Shown: positions 1-8,566 of the stretch, one piece after another
Position numbering within the stretch: position 1 is the first letter of the stretch
Layout: every line of letters starts with the position of its first letter
Assembly (NCBI GenBank): GCA_017694945.1
Contig: JADIMA010000036.1
Coordinates: 1 to 64,000, forward strand
DNA length: 64,000 nt
DNA from: Candidatus Merdivivens pullicola
GTDB taxonomy: Bacteria > Bacteroidota > Bacteroidia > Bacteroidales > UBA932
Reading direction: 5' to 3'
The notes under the pieces: generated by a model
The model's input: the letters and a program-made list of their open reading frames with translations, nothing else
What the model was told of the DNA's origin: nothing
Database searches by the model: none
Made by a program: the position numbers and the translations under genes

Positions 1-2468
1 GTCAGGAGATGGTTCCTGTTACAGTGGATTACAATAACCCCAGGGAATATATCGTGGGAGGGGTGTCTGTAAACGGGAACATACATTTCAGTACAAAGCA
101 GATTATAGATCTTACAGGACTGTCCGTGGGCATGCGGGTAACCGTCCCGAGCGACGGCCTGACATCCATAGTCAAGCGTTTGTGGCACCAGCAGTATTTC
201 GATGAAGTGGCTCTTAACGCCTATACCCGTGTCCCGGATTCGGATACGGCTTATTTCGTGGTAAATATCGTCGAGCGCCCGCGCATCGCAAAATGGGAGT
301 TCCAGGGAATCCGCAAGGGTGAAAAAGACGATTTGAATGAAAGGCTCAAGTTCCACAGGGGGGATGAATTGTCTGAATACGTTATACGCACTTCCAAGGA
401 CATTATCACGAGATATTTCAAAGACAAGGGCTTCGGTCTGGTGGAAGTGGACGTAATCGCACAGAAGGATACAATGATACGAAGGGGCGTGAATGTCCTT
501 TTTAATATAGACAAGGGGCCAAAGGTAAAGATTGACAAGATAACTTTCGAGGGCGTTACCGGCATAAAGGAGTACAAACTTGAAAAAGCGATGAAGAAGA
601 CCAAGGACAAGAGCTGGTATAACTTCTTCCATTCCAAAAAGTTCAACGAGACGGAGTACGCGAATGACAAGGAAAATCTCATAACGGCCTTCAATGAACT
701 CGGCTATCGTGATGCAAAGATAGTAAAGGACTCCATTTACAAACTTCCCGAGCCTGGCCGTATCGGCATCAAGTTCGTGATAGACCAGGGCAAACGGTAT
801 TATTTCAGGAATATAACATGGACAGGCAACTCGGTCTATACGGCAGAGGCCCTTCAAAGCGTGCTGATGATTAAAAAGGGCGATGTATATGACAGGGTTA
901 CGATGCAGCACCGTCTTTACGGTGGAGGCAAGCAGAACGAGTACGACATTACCAAGTTGTACATGGATCAGGGATATCTGTTTCTCAATGTAACGGCCAA
1001 GGAGACCAATATCGTAGGGGATTCCGTGGATATAGAAATACGCATATCCGAAGGAAAGCCGGCTACCCTGAACAACATTATCATCAACGGCAATACAATA
1101 ACCAACGAGAGGGTGATCCGCCGTCAGGTATTTACCCGTCCGGGATATCTGTTCAGGTACAGTGATTTTGAAAGATCCATAAGGGAGATTGCGTCTTTGG
1201 GCCAGTTCGACCCTGAACACGCAATGAGTCCTGCCGGCCATTCAATGATCCCCGACCAGATGAGCAGCACGGTCGATATTGCATACAATGTTCAGGAAAA
1301 ACCGAGCAGCCAGTTTGAACTTTCCGGAGGTTGGGGCGGAAACACTTTCGTGCTTACCCTCGGCCTGAGTTTCAACAATTTTTCCGCAAGGAGGATGTTT
1401 GAAAAAGACGCGTGGCGGCCTGTGCCTCTGGGAGACGCACAGTCGTTGGCCATAAGGTTCCAGACCAACGGTACGTATTATACTGCATTGTCGGCAAGTT
1501 TTACAGAACCGTGGTTAGTCGGGAAGAAACCTACTTCGCTCAGCATGTCGGTTTACTATACCCGTCAGACCAATTCAAGTTATTTCTTCCTGACCAACGA
1601 CCAGTATATGGAAGTATATGGTTTTGCGGCGGGCATAGGCACCAGACTGAAATGGCCGGACAACTATTTCGTGCTTTATAACCAGTTGAGCTGGCAGTCG
1701 TACAAACTTAAAGACTGGCCGTACAACTTCATTTATGATACAGGAGTCTCCCACAACGTAAACTGGTCTATCAATCTGTCGAGAAACTCTACGGATCAGA
1801 TAATATATCCGCGTTCGGGTTCGGAGTTCGTGCTGGGGCTTCAACTCACTCCTCCGTATTCGCTGTTCAGGCCGAAGAATACCGATTACGATGCGATGAC
1901 GGCGCAGCAGAGGTACCGTTGGGTCGAGTACCACAAGTGGACATTCAAGGGTACCGTATATACTAAACTTGTCGGTGATCTCGTGCTTATGGCGAGGGCG
2001 CAGTTCGGATATCTCGGCTATTACAACAGGAATCTCGGTTATTCGCCTTTCGAGGGCTTCCTGCTGGGAGGAGACGGTATGTCGGGATACAGTACGTACG
2101 GAACGGAAGTCATAGCGCTGAGAGGTTATGAAAACTATTCTCTTACGCCGTACCTTCCTTCGCGATACAACAGTTCGGGATATGCTTATGCGGGTAACGT
2201 ATATGACAAGTTTACTTTGGAATTGAGGTATCCTGTGATGCTCCAGCCGCAGTCAACCATATACGTGCTCGGATTCCTTGAGGGAGGTAATTCATGGTCT
2301 GATATCCGTGATTTCAATCCTTTCCAGATAAAACGTTCGGCCGGAGTAGGCGTGAGGATTTTCCTTCCGATGGTCGGTCTTCTCGGTGTGGACTGGGGTT
2401 ATGGCTTCGATGCGGCTCCGGGTCAGAAGAAGAGCCAGATACACTTTGTCATAGGACAGCAGTTCTAA
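1..2468 (+). CDS. bamA: Outer-membrane protein assembly factor BamA (5' end truncated by window)
   Basis: BamA is the core of the BAM complex that folds beta-barrel proteins into the outer membrane. The visible part shows five POTRA-like repeats (about residues 12-88, 89-170, 171-265, 266-352 and 353-435, counting from the first ATG at 9), then a C-terminal barrel of about 380 residues ending in a terminal Phe (GQQF), as in outer-membrane beta-signals. The frame is open upstream of the ATG at 9 (codons for Gln and Glu precede it) and no signal peptide is visible, so the true start lies left of the window. The chaperone gene skp/ompH follows 10-40 bases downstream, the usual pairing. Five POTRAs plus barrel is full BamA architecture, so only the signal peptide and a few residues should be missing. 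Confidence 0.93.
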   Translation, partial: QEMVPVTVDYNNPREYIVGGVSVNGNIHFSTKQIIDLTGLSVGMRVTVPSDGLTSIVKRLWHQQYFDEVALNAYTRVPDSDTAYFVVNIVERPRIAKWEFQGIRKGEKDDLNERLKFHRGDELSEYVIRTSKDIITRYFKDKGFGLVEVDVIAQKDTMIRRGVNVLFNIDKGPKVKIDKITFEGVTGIKEYKLEKAMKKTKDKSWYNFFHSKKFNETEYANDKENLITAFNELGYRDAKIVKDSIYKLPEPGRIGIKFVIDQGKRYYFRNITWTGNSVYTAEALQSVLMIKKGDVYDRVTMQHRLYGGGKQNEYDITKLYMDQGYLFLNVTAKETNIVGDSVDIEIRISEGKPATLNNIIINGNTITNERVIRRQVFTRPGYLFRYSDFERSIREIASLGQFDPEHAMSPAGHSMIPDQMSSTVDIAYNVQEKPSSQFELSGGWGGNTFVLTLGLSFNNFSARRMFEKDAWRPVPLGDAQSLAIRFQTNGTYYTALSASFTEPWLVGKKPTSLSMSVYYTRQTNSSYFFLTNDQYMEVYGFAAGIGTRLKWPDNYFVLYNQLSWQSYKLKDWPYNFIYDTGVSHNVNWSINLSRNSTDQIIYPRSGSEFVLGLQLTPPYSLFRPKNTDYDAMTAQQRYRWVEYHKWTFKGTVYTKLVGDLVLMARAQFGYLGYYNRNLGYSPFEGFLLGGDGMSGYSTYGTEVIALRGYENYSLTPYLPSRYNSSGYAYAGNVYDKFTLELRYPVMLQPQSTIYVLGFLEGGNSWSDIRDFNPFQIKRSAGVGVRIFLPMVGLLGVDWGYGFDAAPGQKKSQIHFVIGQQF

Positions 2469-2504
2469 ATGAAATGAATGAAAATGAATAAAATATTGTT
2501 TACC

Positions 2505-3050
2505 ATGAAAAAGTTTTTTGTAATTGTAGCGGCAGCCATTGCATCTGTCGCATTTGCTGACGCGCAGAATCTTAAATTCGGTTATGTCAATTTTGACGAG
2601 GTAGTGATGCTTATGGCTGAGACCGACTCTGCACGTGCGGATCTCGAAGTGGCGCAGAAAGACGCCAACGACACTTATCAGGCAATGATTGAGGAGTATA
2701 ATCTGAAAGCAGAGCAGTATCAGCAGAAGGTTGCAAGCTGGACTCCTGCCGTTCAGGAGAGTAAGGCGCGCGAACTTACGGAAATAGAGCAGCGCATAAG
2801 GGATTTTGAATCTTCAATACAACTGGAACTTTCCCAGATGCAGCAAAGGCTTATGGCTCCTATTTACCAGAAGGCAAGCGACGCGCTTAACAAGATATCG
2901 AAGGCCAAGGGCCTTTCATTCGTATTCCATACGACTTCCCTTCTTTATTACGACCCGTCACAAGGTACTGACCTTACCGCCGATATGAAGGCCGAATTGG
3001 GAATACCCGCCGACAAAGTGTTGAATCTTCAGCAACAGAATATACAATAA
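2505..3050 (+). CDS. OmpH/Skp-family periplasmic chaperone
   Basis: This is a secreted chaperone of the Skp/OmpH family, which holds unfolded outer-membrane proteins on their way to BamA. From the ATG at 2505 it begins with a signal peptide (MKKFFVIVAAAIASVAFADAQ, cleavage after Ala-Asp-Ala). The motif FGYVNFDEV follows at the start of the mature protein, then a long Gln/Glu/Ala-rich helical stretch (about residues 45-120) as in the coiled-coil tentacles of Skp. Two ATGs at 2478 and 2484 are also in frame, but they would put a charged extension before the signal peptide, so 2505 is preferred. It probably shares a transcript with bamA. Bacteroidales often carry two tandem ompH copies here; only one is present. 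Confidence 0.88.
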   Translation: MKKFFVIVAAAIASVAFADAQNLKFGYVNFDEVVMLMAETDSARADLEVAQKDANDTYQAMIEEYNLKAEQYQQKVASWTPAVQESKARELTEIEQRIRDFESSIQLELSQMQQRLMAPIYQKASDALNKISKAKGLSFVFHTTSLLYYDPSQGTDLTADMKAELGIPADKVLNLQQQNIQ

Positions 3051-3064
3051 TTGAAAATTTTGCT

Positions 3065-3072
3065 TACATTTG
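3065..3072 (+). promoter_or_regulatory. Candidate -7 element for korAB
   Basis: TACATTTG matches the Bacteroidota -7 consensus TAnnTTTG and lies 62 bases upstream of korA. No clear TTTG sits 17-23 bases further upstream, so this is only half a promoter by eye. Confidence 0.4.
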
Positions 3073-3133
3073 TGCGTTTTTATAGCAAATGTTATAGAAA
3101 AATATAAGTTTTATATCTGTTTTTAGTTTTATT

Positions 3134-4966
3134 ATGCAACACAAGGTTATTGATGTTAATGATGTTGTGATAAGGTTTGCGGGAGACTCCGGAGACGGCA
3201 TGCAATTGACCGGAACGCTCTTTGCGGACACTTCGGCGCTGTTGGGAAACCAATTGTCCACTTTCCCGGACTATCCGGCAGAAATCAGGGCGCCGCACGG
3301 GACAATCTCGGGAGTATCCGGTTTTCAGGTACATATAGGACATACTGAAGTAACCACTCCCGGCGACTATTGCGACGTGCTGGTGGCCATGAACCCTGCA
3401 GCCCTCAAGGCAAATGTGAAATGGTGCAAGCCTACTTCGACCATCATTATCGATGCCGACACCTTCACTGAAGAAGGTTTGTCAAGGGCCGGGTACAAAA
3501 CGGACGACCCCGTTTCGGAACTCGGTATCGGTGACAGGAATCTAGTATTTTCCCCTATCACTACTCTGACGAAGGAAAGCCTCAAGGACAGCGGCATGGA
3601 CAACAAGGCCATTATCAAATGCAAAAACATGTTCACTCTCGGCATGTGCTGCTTCCTCTTCGGGCGTCCGTTGGAATTTATTGACAAATACCTTGAACGC
3701 AAATTCGCGAAGAAACCTGCTCTCATAGCACCTAACAAGAAAGTCCTTTTCGACGGTTACAATTACGCTTCAAACATCCAGGCGATACCTAATACTTATG
3801 TAGTCGCTCCTGCGGACTACAAGAAAGGTACTTATAGGAACATTACAGGCAACCAGGCCGTGGCATGGGGACTTATAGCGGCTTCGGAAAAATCGGGCAG
3901 GCATCTTTTCTGCGGTTCATATCCTATCACCCCTGCGACAGCGATTCTTGAAGAACTTGCAATACACAAGAACCTCGGAGTCAAGACATTGCAGGCTGAG
4001 GACGAAATAGCCGGAATATGTACGGCAATAGGTGCTTCCTATGCAGGAGACCTCGCTGTGACAACAACTTCGGGCCCGGGCCTCTCTCTTAAGTCGGAAG
4101 CCCTCGGTCTGGCCATGATAACTGAATTGCCTCTGGTCATCGTAGATGTCCAGCGAAGCGGTCCATCGACAGGTATTCCTACGAAGACCGAGCAGACCGA
4201 CCTCAATCAGGCTCTTTACGGAAGGAATGGCGAGTGCCCTATCGCGATAGTTGCAGCCCATTCGCCGTCAAACTGCTTCGATGCGGCGTTCAATGCGGCA
4301 AAACTTGCACTTGAGCACATGATGCCGGTCATCCTTCTTTCTGAAGGTTTCCTTGGAAACGGTTCGGAACCTTGGCGCATCCCTTCAATGAAGGATTATC
4401 CTGAAATCAAGCCGCCTATCATAACATCTTGCGACGGGCCTTTCAAGCCGTTCGAGCGCGACCCTGAGACTTTTGTACGCAAATGGGCTCTCCCTGGCAC
4501 GAAAGGACTGGAACACAGGGTCGGAGGTCTTGAGAAAAATCATGACGGAGTAATATCTTCCGATCCGCAGGTTCACGAAATGATGGTGCGCGAGAGGGCG
4601 GCAAAAGTTGCGAAGGTCGCCGACTTCATTCCGGAGCAGAAGATTATCGGCGAAAAAGAAGGAGATATCCTCGTAGTAGGCTGGGGCGGAACGTTCGGAC
4701 ACCTGTATTCGGCTGTCCATACCCTTCAACTTGAGGGCAAGAGCATCAGTCTCGCTCATTTCGATTATATCAACCCTCTTCCGAAGAATACCGAAGAAGT
4801 GTTCTCGGGCTTCAAGAAGATTATCGTTTGCGAACTCAACAGCGGGCATTTCGCCGCTTATCTGAGGAACAAGTTCCCTCAGTTCACATATTATCAGCAC
4901 AACAAAGTCCAGGGGCAGCCGTTCATAGTTGCGGACGTGGTTGAGGCTATAAGGGCAATCATGTAA
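3134..4966 (+). CDS. korA: 2-oxoglutarate:ferredoxin oxidoreductase, alpha subunit (gamma-alpha fusion)
   Basis: This is the large subunit of a 2-oxoacid:acceptor oxidoreductase, which decarboxylates 2-oxoglutarate (or a related 2-oxoacid) to the acyl-CoA and reduces ferredoxin; in anaerobes it can also run reductively. At 610 aa it has the fused layout: an N-terminal gamma-type domain (residues about 8-190, with GDSGDGMQLTG) and then the alpha domain (from about 225) with YPITPAT, AEDEIAG and TTSGPGLSLKSE, all typical of this family. The beta subunit starts 24 bases downstream, so the two form an operon and a heterodimer. No separate ferredoxin-like delta subunit is present. Substrate (2-oxoglutarate rather than a branched-chain 2-oxoacid) is inferred from the family and gene pairing. 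Confidence 0.9.
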   Translation: MQHKVIDVNDVVIRFAGDSGDGMQLTGTLFADTSALLGNQLSTFPDYPAEIRAPHGTISGVSGFQVHIGHTEVTTPGDYCDVLVAMNPAALKANVKWCKPTSTIIIDADTFTEEGLSRAGYKTDDPVSELGIGDRNLVFSPITTLTKESLKDSGMDNKAIIKCKNMFTLGMCCFLFGRPLEFIDKYLERKFAKKPALIAPNKKVLFDGYNYASNIQAIPNTYVVAPADYKKGTYRNITGNQAVAWGLIAASEKSGRHLFCGSYPITPATAILEELAIHKNLGVKTLQAEDEIAGICTAIGASYAGDLAVTTTSGPGLSLKSEALGLAMITELPLVIVDVQRSGPSTGIPTKTEQTDLNQALYGRNGECPIAIVAAHSPSNCFDAAFNAAKLALEHMMPVILLSEGFLGNGSEPWRIPSMKDYPEIKPPIITSCDGPFKPFERDPETFVRKWALPGTKGLEHRVGGLEKNHDGVISSDPQVHEMMVRERAAKVAKVADFIPEQKIIGEKEGDILVVGWGGTFGHLYSAVHTLQLEGKSISLAHFDYINPLPKNTEEVFSGFKKIIVCELNSGHFAAYLRNKFPQFTYYQHNKVQGQPFIVADVVEAIRAIM

Positions 4967-4990
4967 TACAATTTCGGAAAACATTCAATC

Positions 4991-6010
4991 ATGGAAAAAT
5001 ATACTGTACAAGATTTCAAAAGCAACCAGGAAGTCAGGTGGTGTCCGGGATGTGGAGACCATGCTGTACTTGCCTCCATTCAGAGAGCTCTTCCGGAAGT
5101 CAGCGAGGCCCTCGGTTATTCTAAGGAAAGATACGTTTTCGTGTCGGGAATAGGATGCTCGTCAAGGCTGCCTTATTACATGAATACTTTCGGATTCCAC
5201 AGTATCCATGGAAGGGCGACTGCCATTTCTACAGGCATTAAAGTCGCTAACCCTACGCTGACGGTATGGCAGGCGACAGGCGACGGCGATGCGCTTGCAA
5301 TCGGCGGAAATCATTTCATCCATGCTATCAGAAGAAACATAGATATAAATATCATTTTATTCAACAACAGGATATACGGCCTTACGAAAGGGCAGTATTC
5401 ACCTACTTCCAAACTCGGTGCGATAACGAAGACTTCTCCGTACGGGACTGTCGAGCATCCGTTCAATCCGGGATCTCTCGTTCTGGGCGCGAAGGGCACC
5501 TTTTTTGCCAGAAGCCTTGATGTCGAAATCAAACTTTCATCGGACATCATGCTCAGGGCGGCTAAACATGATGGCACCTCGGTTATTGAAATGCTCGTAA
5601 ACTGTGTGATTTTCAACGATGGGGCGCATAAGGAAATCTCCGACAAGGAGTGGCGTGCAGACCGGACTATTGTCCTGCAGGACGGTGAAAGGATGATTTT
5701 CGGAAAGAATCGTGACAAGGGACTCGTGATGGACGGCCATAAACTGAAAGTCGTAACAATCGGAGAAAACGGTGTTACCGAAGACGACATACTCGTACAT
5801 GACTCCCATGCCGACAACCTGGGCCTCCAGATGATGCTTGCCGACATGAAGTATCCCGAGTATCCGGTTGCCCTGGGTGTCATCCGCGATGTAAAGGACA
5901 TCACATACGATGATGCAGTCAGGGATCAGCTGGCGGAAGTCGAGGCCAAGGCCAAGGTTCATTGTGTTGATGACCTTCTGCACAGCGGTTCTACCTGGGA
6001 AGTGGAATAG
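4991..6010 (+). CDS. korB: 2-oxoglutarate:ferredoxin oxidoreductase, beta subunit
   Basis: This thiamine-diphosphate- and iron-sulfur-binding subunit pairs with the upstream alpha subunit. Visible motifs are CPGCGDH near residue 18 and GIGCSS near residue 53 (cysteines for the single 4Fe-4S cluster), and the ThDP motif GDGDALAIGGNH followed by NNRIYGLTKGQ. Length (339 aa) is normal for two-subunit enzymes. The ATG lies 24 bases after the korA stop. With glutamate dehydrogenase directly downstream on the same strand, the neighbourhood concentrates on 2-oxoglutarate: one enzyme converts it to or from succinyl-CoA, the other to or from glutamate. Confidence 0.92.
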   Translation: MEKYTVQDFKSNQEVRWCPGCGDHAVLASIQRALPEVSEALGYSKERYVFVSGIGCSSRLPYYMNTFGFHSIHGRATAISTGIKVANPTLTVWQATGDGDALAIGGNHFIHAIRRNIDINIILFNNRIYGLTKGQYSPTSKLGAITKTSPYGTVEHPFNPGSLVLGAKGTFFARSLDVEIKLSSDIMLRAAKHDGTSVIEMLVNCVIFNDGAHKEISDKEWRADRTIVLQDGERMIFGKNRDKGLVMDGHKLKVVTIGENGVTEDDILVHDSHADNLGLQMMLADMKYPEYPVALGVIRDVKDITYDDAVRDQLAEVEAKAKVHCVDDLLHSGSTWEVE

Positions 6011-6056
6011 TTGAGATATTGACAATCAGTTTTTAAACACTTTAAATAATAAAGAG

Positions 6057-7400
6057 ATGAAAACATCAGAAATTATGGCTAAGCTTCAGGCGAAGTACAG
6101 CCAGGAGAAAGAGTACCTCCAGGCAGTTCAGGAGGTTCTTGAATCTATCGAGGATGTTTACAACCAGCATCCTGAATTTGAAAAAGCAAAGATCGTTGAG
6201 CGTCTCGTTGAGCCTGACCGTATCTTTACTTTCCGCGTAACCTGGATTGACGACAAGGGCGAAGTTCAGACTAACCTCGGTTACCGTGTACAGTTCAACA
6301 GCGCTATCGGCCCTTACAAAGGAGGTCTCCGTTTCCACAAGGCAGTTACCCCTTCAATGCTGAAATTCCTCGGTTTCGAGCAGACTTTCAAAAATGCGTT
6401 GACTACTCTTCCTATGGGTGGTGCAAAAGGTGGTTCCGATTTCGATCCTGTCGGAAAATCAGATGCTGAAATCATGCGTTTCTGCCAGGCTTTCATGCTT
6501 GAACTCTGGAAATGCATCGGCCCTGACCAGGATATACCTGCAGGCGACGTAGGTGTCGGCGGACGTGAAATCGGTTTCCTCTATGGTATGTACAAGAAAC
6601 TCGCACGCGAGTACAACACTGGCGTCCTCACCGGTAAAGGCGCTACCTGGGGCGGTTCAATCCTCCGTCCTGAAGCAACAGGCTTCGGTGCCCTTTATTT
6701 CACCCAGCACCTTCTCCACAAGGCTGGCAAGGACATCCAGGGCAAGACAGTAGCGCTTTCAGGTTTCGGTAACGTTGCATGGGGCGCTGCTACCAAGGCA
6801 AAACAACTCGGTGCCAAAGTTATCGCTATTTCCGGTCCGGACGGCGTTTGCCAGATTCCTGACGGTATCACCGACGAAATGATCGACTACATGCTGGTTA
6901 TGCGTGCTTCCAACAGGAACAAGGTAGAGGACATGGCTGTTAAATTCCCTGAACTCGCCAAATTCACCCCTGGCAAGAAATCATGGAGCGTTAAATGCGA
7001 CATCGCACTCCCTTGCGCATTCCAGAACGAACTTAACGGTGATGATGCAAAGGAATTGATCGCCAACGGTACATGGTGCTGCTGCGAAGTTTCCAACATG
7101 GGATGTACTCCGGAAGCAATCCATACCTTCCAGTCAAACGGCATCCTCTTCGCTCCAGGCAAGGCAGTCAATGCAGGCGGTGTGGCTACTTCAGGTCTTG
7201 AAATGACTCAGAATGCTTCACACATCAGCTGGTCTGCCCAGGAAGTTGACGACAAACTCCACTTCATCATGCAGAGCATCCACGAGGCTTGCGTTAAATA
7301 CGGTACCCAGCCTGACGGTCACATCGACTATGTCAAAGGTGCCAACATCGCCGGCTTCATGAAGGTTGCAACCGCAATGCTTGAGCAGGGTATCATCTAA
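6057..7400 (+). CDS. gdhA: Glutamate dehydrogenase (hexameric)
   Basis: The enzyme interconverts 2-oxoglutarate plus ammonium and glutamate, the main ammonia-assimilation route in many gut anaerobes. At 447 aa it has small hexameric-type length. Visible motifs are GPYKGGLRFH and PMGGAKGGSDFDP in the catalytic domain (with the active-site lysines) and GFGNVAWGAA in the dinucleotide-binding domain; it ends GANIAGFMKVA. The ATG at 6057 gives the expected N-terminus (a second in-frame ATG at 6075 is less likely). NADP versus NAD use cannot be read safely from the sequence. The codons are markedly biased (highly expressed style), in keeping with an abundant enzyme. A clear terminator follows. Confidence 0.95.
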   Translation: MKTSEIMAKLQAKYSQEKEYLQAVQEVLESIEDVYNQHPEFEKAKIVERLVEPDRIFTFRVTWIDDKGEVQTNLGYRVQFNSAIGPYKGGLRFHKAVTPSMLKFLGFEQTFKNALTTLPMGGAKGGSDFDPVGKSDAEIMRFCQAFMLELWKCIGPDQDIPAGDVGVGGREIGFLYGMYKKLAREYNTGVLTGKGATWGGSILRPEATGFGALYFTQHLLHKAGKDIQGKTVALSGFGNVAWGAATKAKQLGAKVIAISGPDGVCQIPDGITDEMIDYMLVMRASNRNKVEDMAVKFPELAKFTPGKKSWSVKCDIALPCAFQNELNGDDAKELIANGTWCCCEVSNMGCTPEAIHTFQSNGILFAPGKAVNAGGVATSGLEMTQNASHISWSAQEVDDKLHFIMQSIHEACVKYGTQPDGHIDYVKGANIAGFMKVATAMLEQGII

Positions 7401-7435
7401 TCGCATGTAAGCATTAGAGATTAATTTCACAGTAC

Positions 7436-7467
7436 AAGAGCCCGGTATTGCGCCGGGCTCTTTATTT
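7436..7467. terminator. Intrinsic terminator between convergent gdhA and murI
   Basis: A perfect 10-bp stem (AAGAGCCCGG at 7436-7445 with CCGGGCTCTT at 7453-7462) has a 7-base loop and is followed by TTTATTTTT. It lies between two convergent genes and could serve both strands, although the T-run is best on the plus strand. Confidence 0.85.
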
Positions 7468-7499
7468 TTGCGGATAATCATTTTATTTTTTCTTCTGAA

Positions 7500-8285
7500 T
7501 CAGCACGAACTTTCCGTGGATGCGCGGACAATGGCAAAGCCGTTTTCGAGAGGGAGGGAGCGGGCCATCTTTTCAAGTATGGAGCCATCTCCCGAGGAAA
7601 GCAGTTCGAGCGAGCCGCCGTTTCCGAAAACATATCCGTTGTCTTGCAGGATGTCGGCAGTATGTTTTGCGACAGCTTCGGCAGGATTGATGATCCCGAC
7701 GCCCGGGGCGCATTTCCTGATAGTGTCTTCAAGGAAAGGATAATGCGTGCATCCGAGCACTATGTAGTCAGCCCCCTTGTCAAGCATGGGCCGTATGCAT
7801 TCCATGACAGCCTCCGATGAGTGCGGGTAGTCTGTCAGACCTTTTTCAACAAGTTCGACGAGCCCTTTGCCGACCCGTTCGATTACCGTGACTCCGCTTG
7901 CGTATCTGGTGGATGTCTGCCTGTACAGTTCTCCCTTGAATGTCCCGGCTGTAGCCAGTACGCCTACTACTTTGCTTTTGGACTGTAAGGCCGCCGGCTT
8001 GATTGCAGGCTCCATTCCGATGAACGGGATGTCGAATCTTTCTCTCAACGCGTGGATGGCGGCTGCGGTGGCCGTGTTGCAGGCTACGACTATGATATGC
8101 GCCCCTTTGCCCATAAGCAGCCGGGAGATTTCAAAAGCCCTTTCTCTGATGAATTGCACAGGCTTCTCGCCGTATGGGCAGTTTGCGTTGTCAGAATAGT
8201 ATAAATAGTCCTCGCGGGGCAATATTCTGTACAACTCTTTAAAAACAGAAAGTCCTCCGACCCCGGAATCAAATAATGCTATCAT
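7500..8285 (-). CDS. murI: Glutamate racemase
   Basis: MurI makes D-glutamate from L-glutamate for peptidoglycan. At 261 aa it shows the family motifs DSGVGGLSV at the N-terminus, DNANCPYG, the first catalytic cysteine in VACNTATA, and the second in LGCTHYPFL. It is convergent with gdhA, sharing the terminator between them. In many Bacteroidales murI lies directly downstream of bamA-ompH on the same strand; here it is 4.4 kb away and inverted, with korAB-gdhA in between. The start ATG (8285) directly precedes the conserved IALFDSG. Confidence 0.95.
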   Translation of the reverse strand: MIALFDSGVGGLSVFKELYRILPREDYLYYSDNANCPYGEKPVQFIRERAFEISRLLMGKGAHIIVVACNTATAAAIHALRERFDIPFIGMEPAIKPAALQSKSKVVGVLATAGTFKGELYRQTSTRYASGVTVIERVGKGLVELVEKGLTDYPHSSEAVMECIRPMLDKGADYIVLGCTHYPFLEDTIRKCAPGVGIINPAEAVAKHTADILQDNGYVFGNGGSLELLSSGDGSILEKMARSLPLENGFAIVRASTESSC

Positions 8286-8357
8286 ATACAGTTGAATTAC
8301 AGTCCGATTTATGTATTGAGGCTGCTGTCGCGCATCCTTAGGGGACTAAGAAAAGCA

Positions 8358-8388
8358 ACAAAAAGTTATCAAAAATATTACTTTTTGT
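8358..8388. repeat. Inverted repeat upstream of the susC promoter
   Basis: Two perfect 9-base arms (ACAAAAAGT at 8358-8366, ACTTTTTGT at 8380-8388) are separated by 13 bases. The element sits about 50-80 bases upstream of the expected transcription start of the SusCD operon, where activators usually bind. It is AT-rich, so chance is possible. Confidence 0.4.
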
Positions 8389-8421
8389 AAGAATCTGTTA
8401 CTCCTTTTATAAAAAAATAAT

Positions 8422-8429
8422 TACATTTG
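8422..8429 (+). promoter_or_regulatory. Candidate -7 element for the SusCD operon
   Basis: TACATTTG fits the Bacteroidota -7 consensus TAnnTTTG. No TTTG sits at the right distance upstream, which may mean an activator-dependent promoter. Transcription from here would give a 5' leader of about 130 bases before susC. Confidence 0.5.
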
Positions 8430-8465
8430 CAGATAATGTTAAAAAGGTAATGTGTGTCTGCAAAT
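8425..8465. repeat. Inverted repeat spanning the start of the susC leader
   Basis: The arms ATTTGCAGA (8425-8433) and TCTGCAAAT (8457-8465) are perfect 9-base complements with a 23-base spacer. The left arm overlaps the -7 element and the right arm lies in the leader, so it could be an operator or, at the RNA level, a leader hairpin if transcription starts upstream. Confidence 0.35.
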
Positions 8466-8566
8466 ATCAGTAATGTATATGCAACAAAGATGCCACACTT
8501 TTCCGAGGATATGTAAATTATTGATTATAAAACCGTAGTATTATTGTTTAATTTAAAGATCAACGT

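Noticed and set aside
6019..6047. TTGACA followed after 17 bases by TTAAAT, a sigma70-like promoter ahead of gdhA
   Set aside because: Bacteroidota housekeeping promoters do not use this consensus and the -10 match is poor; gdhA control remains unassigned.
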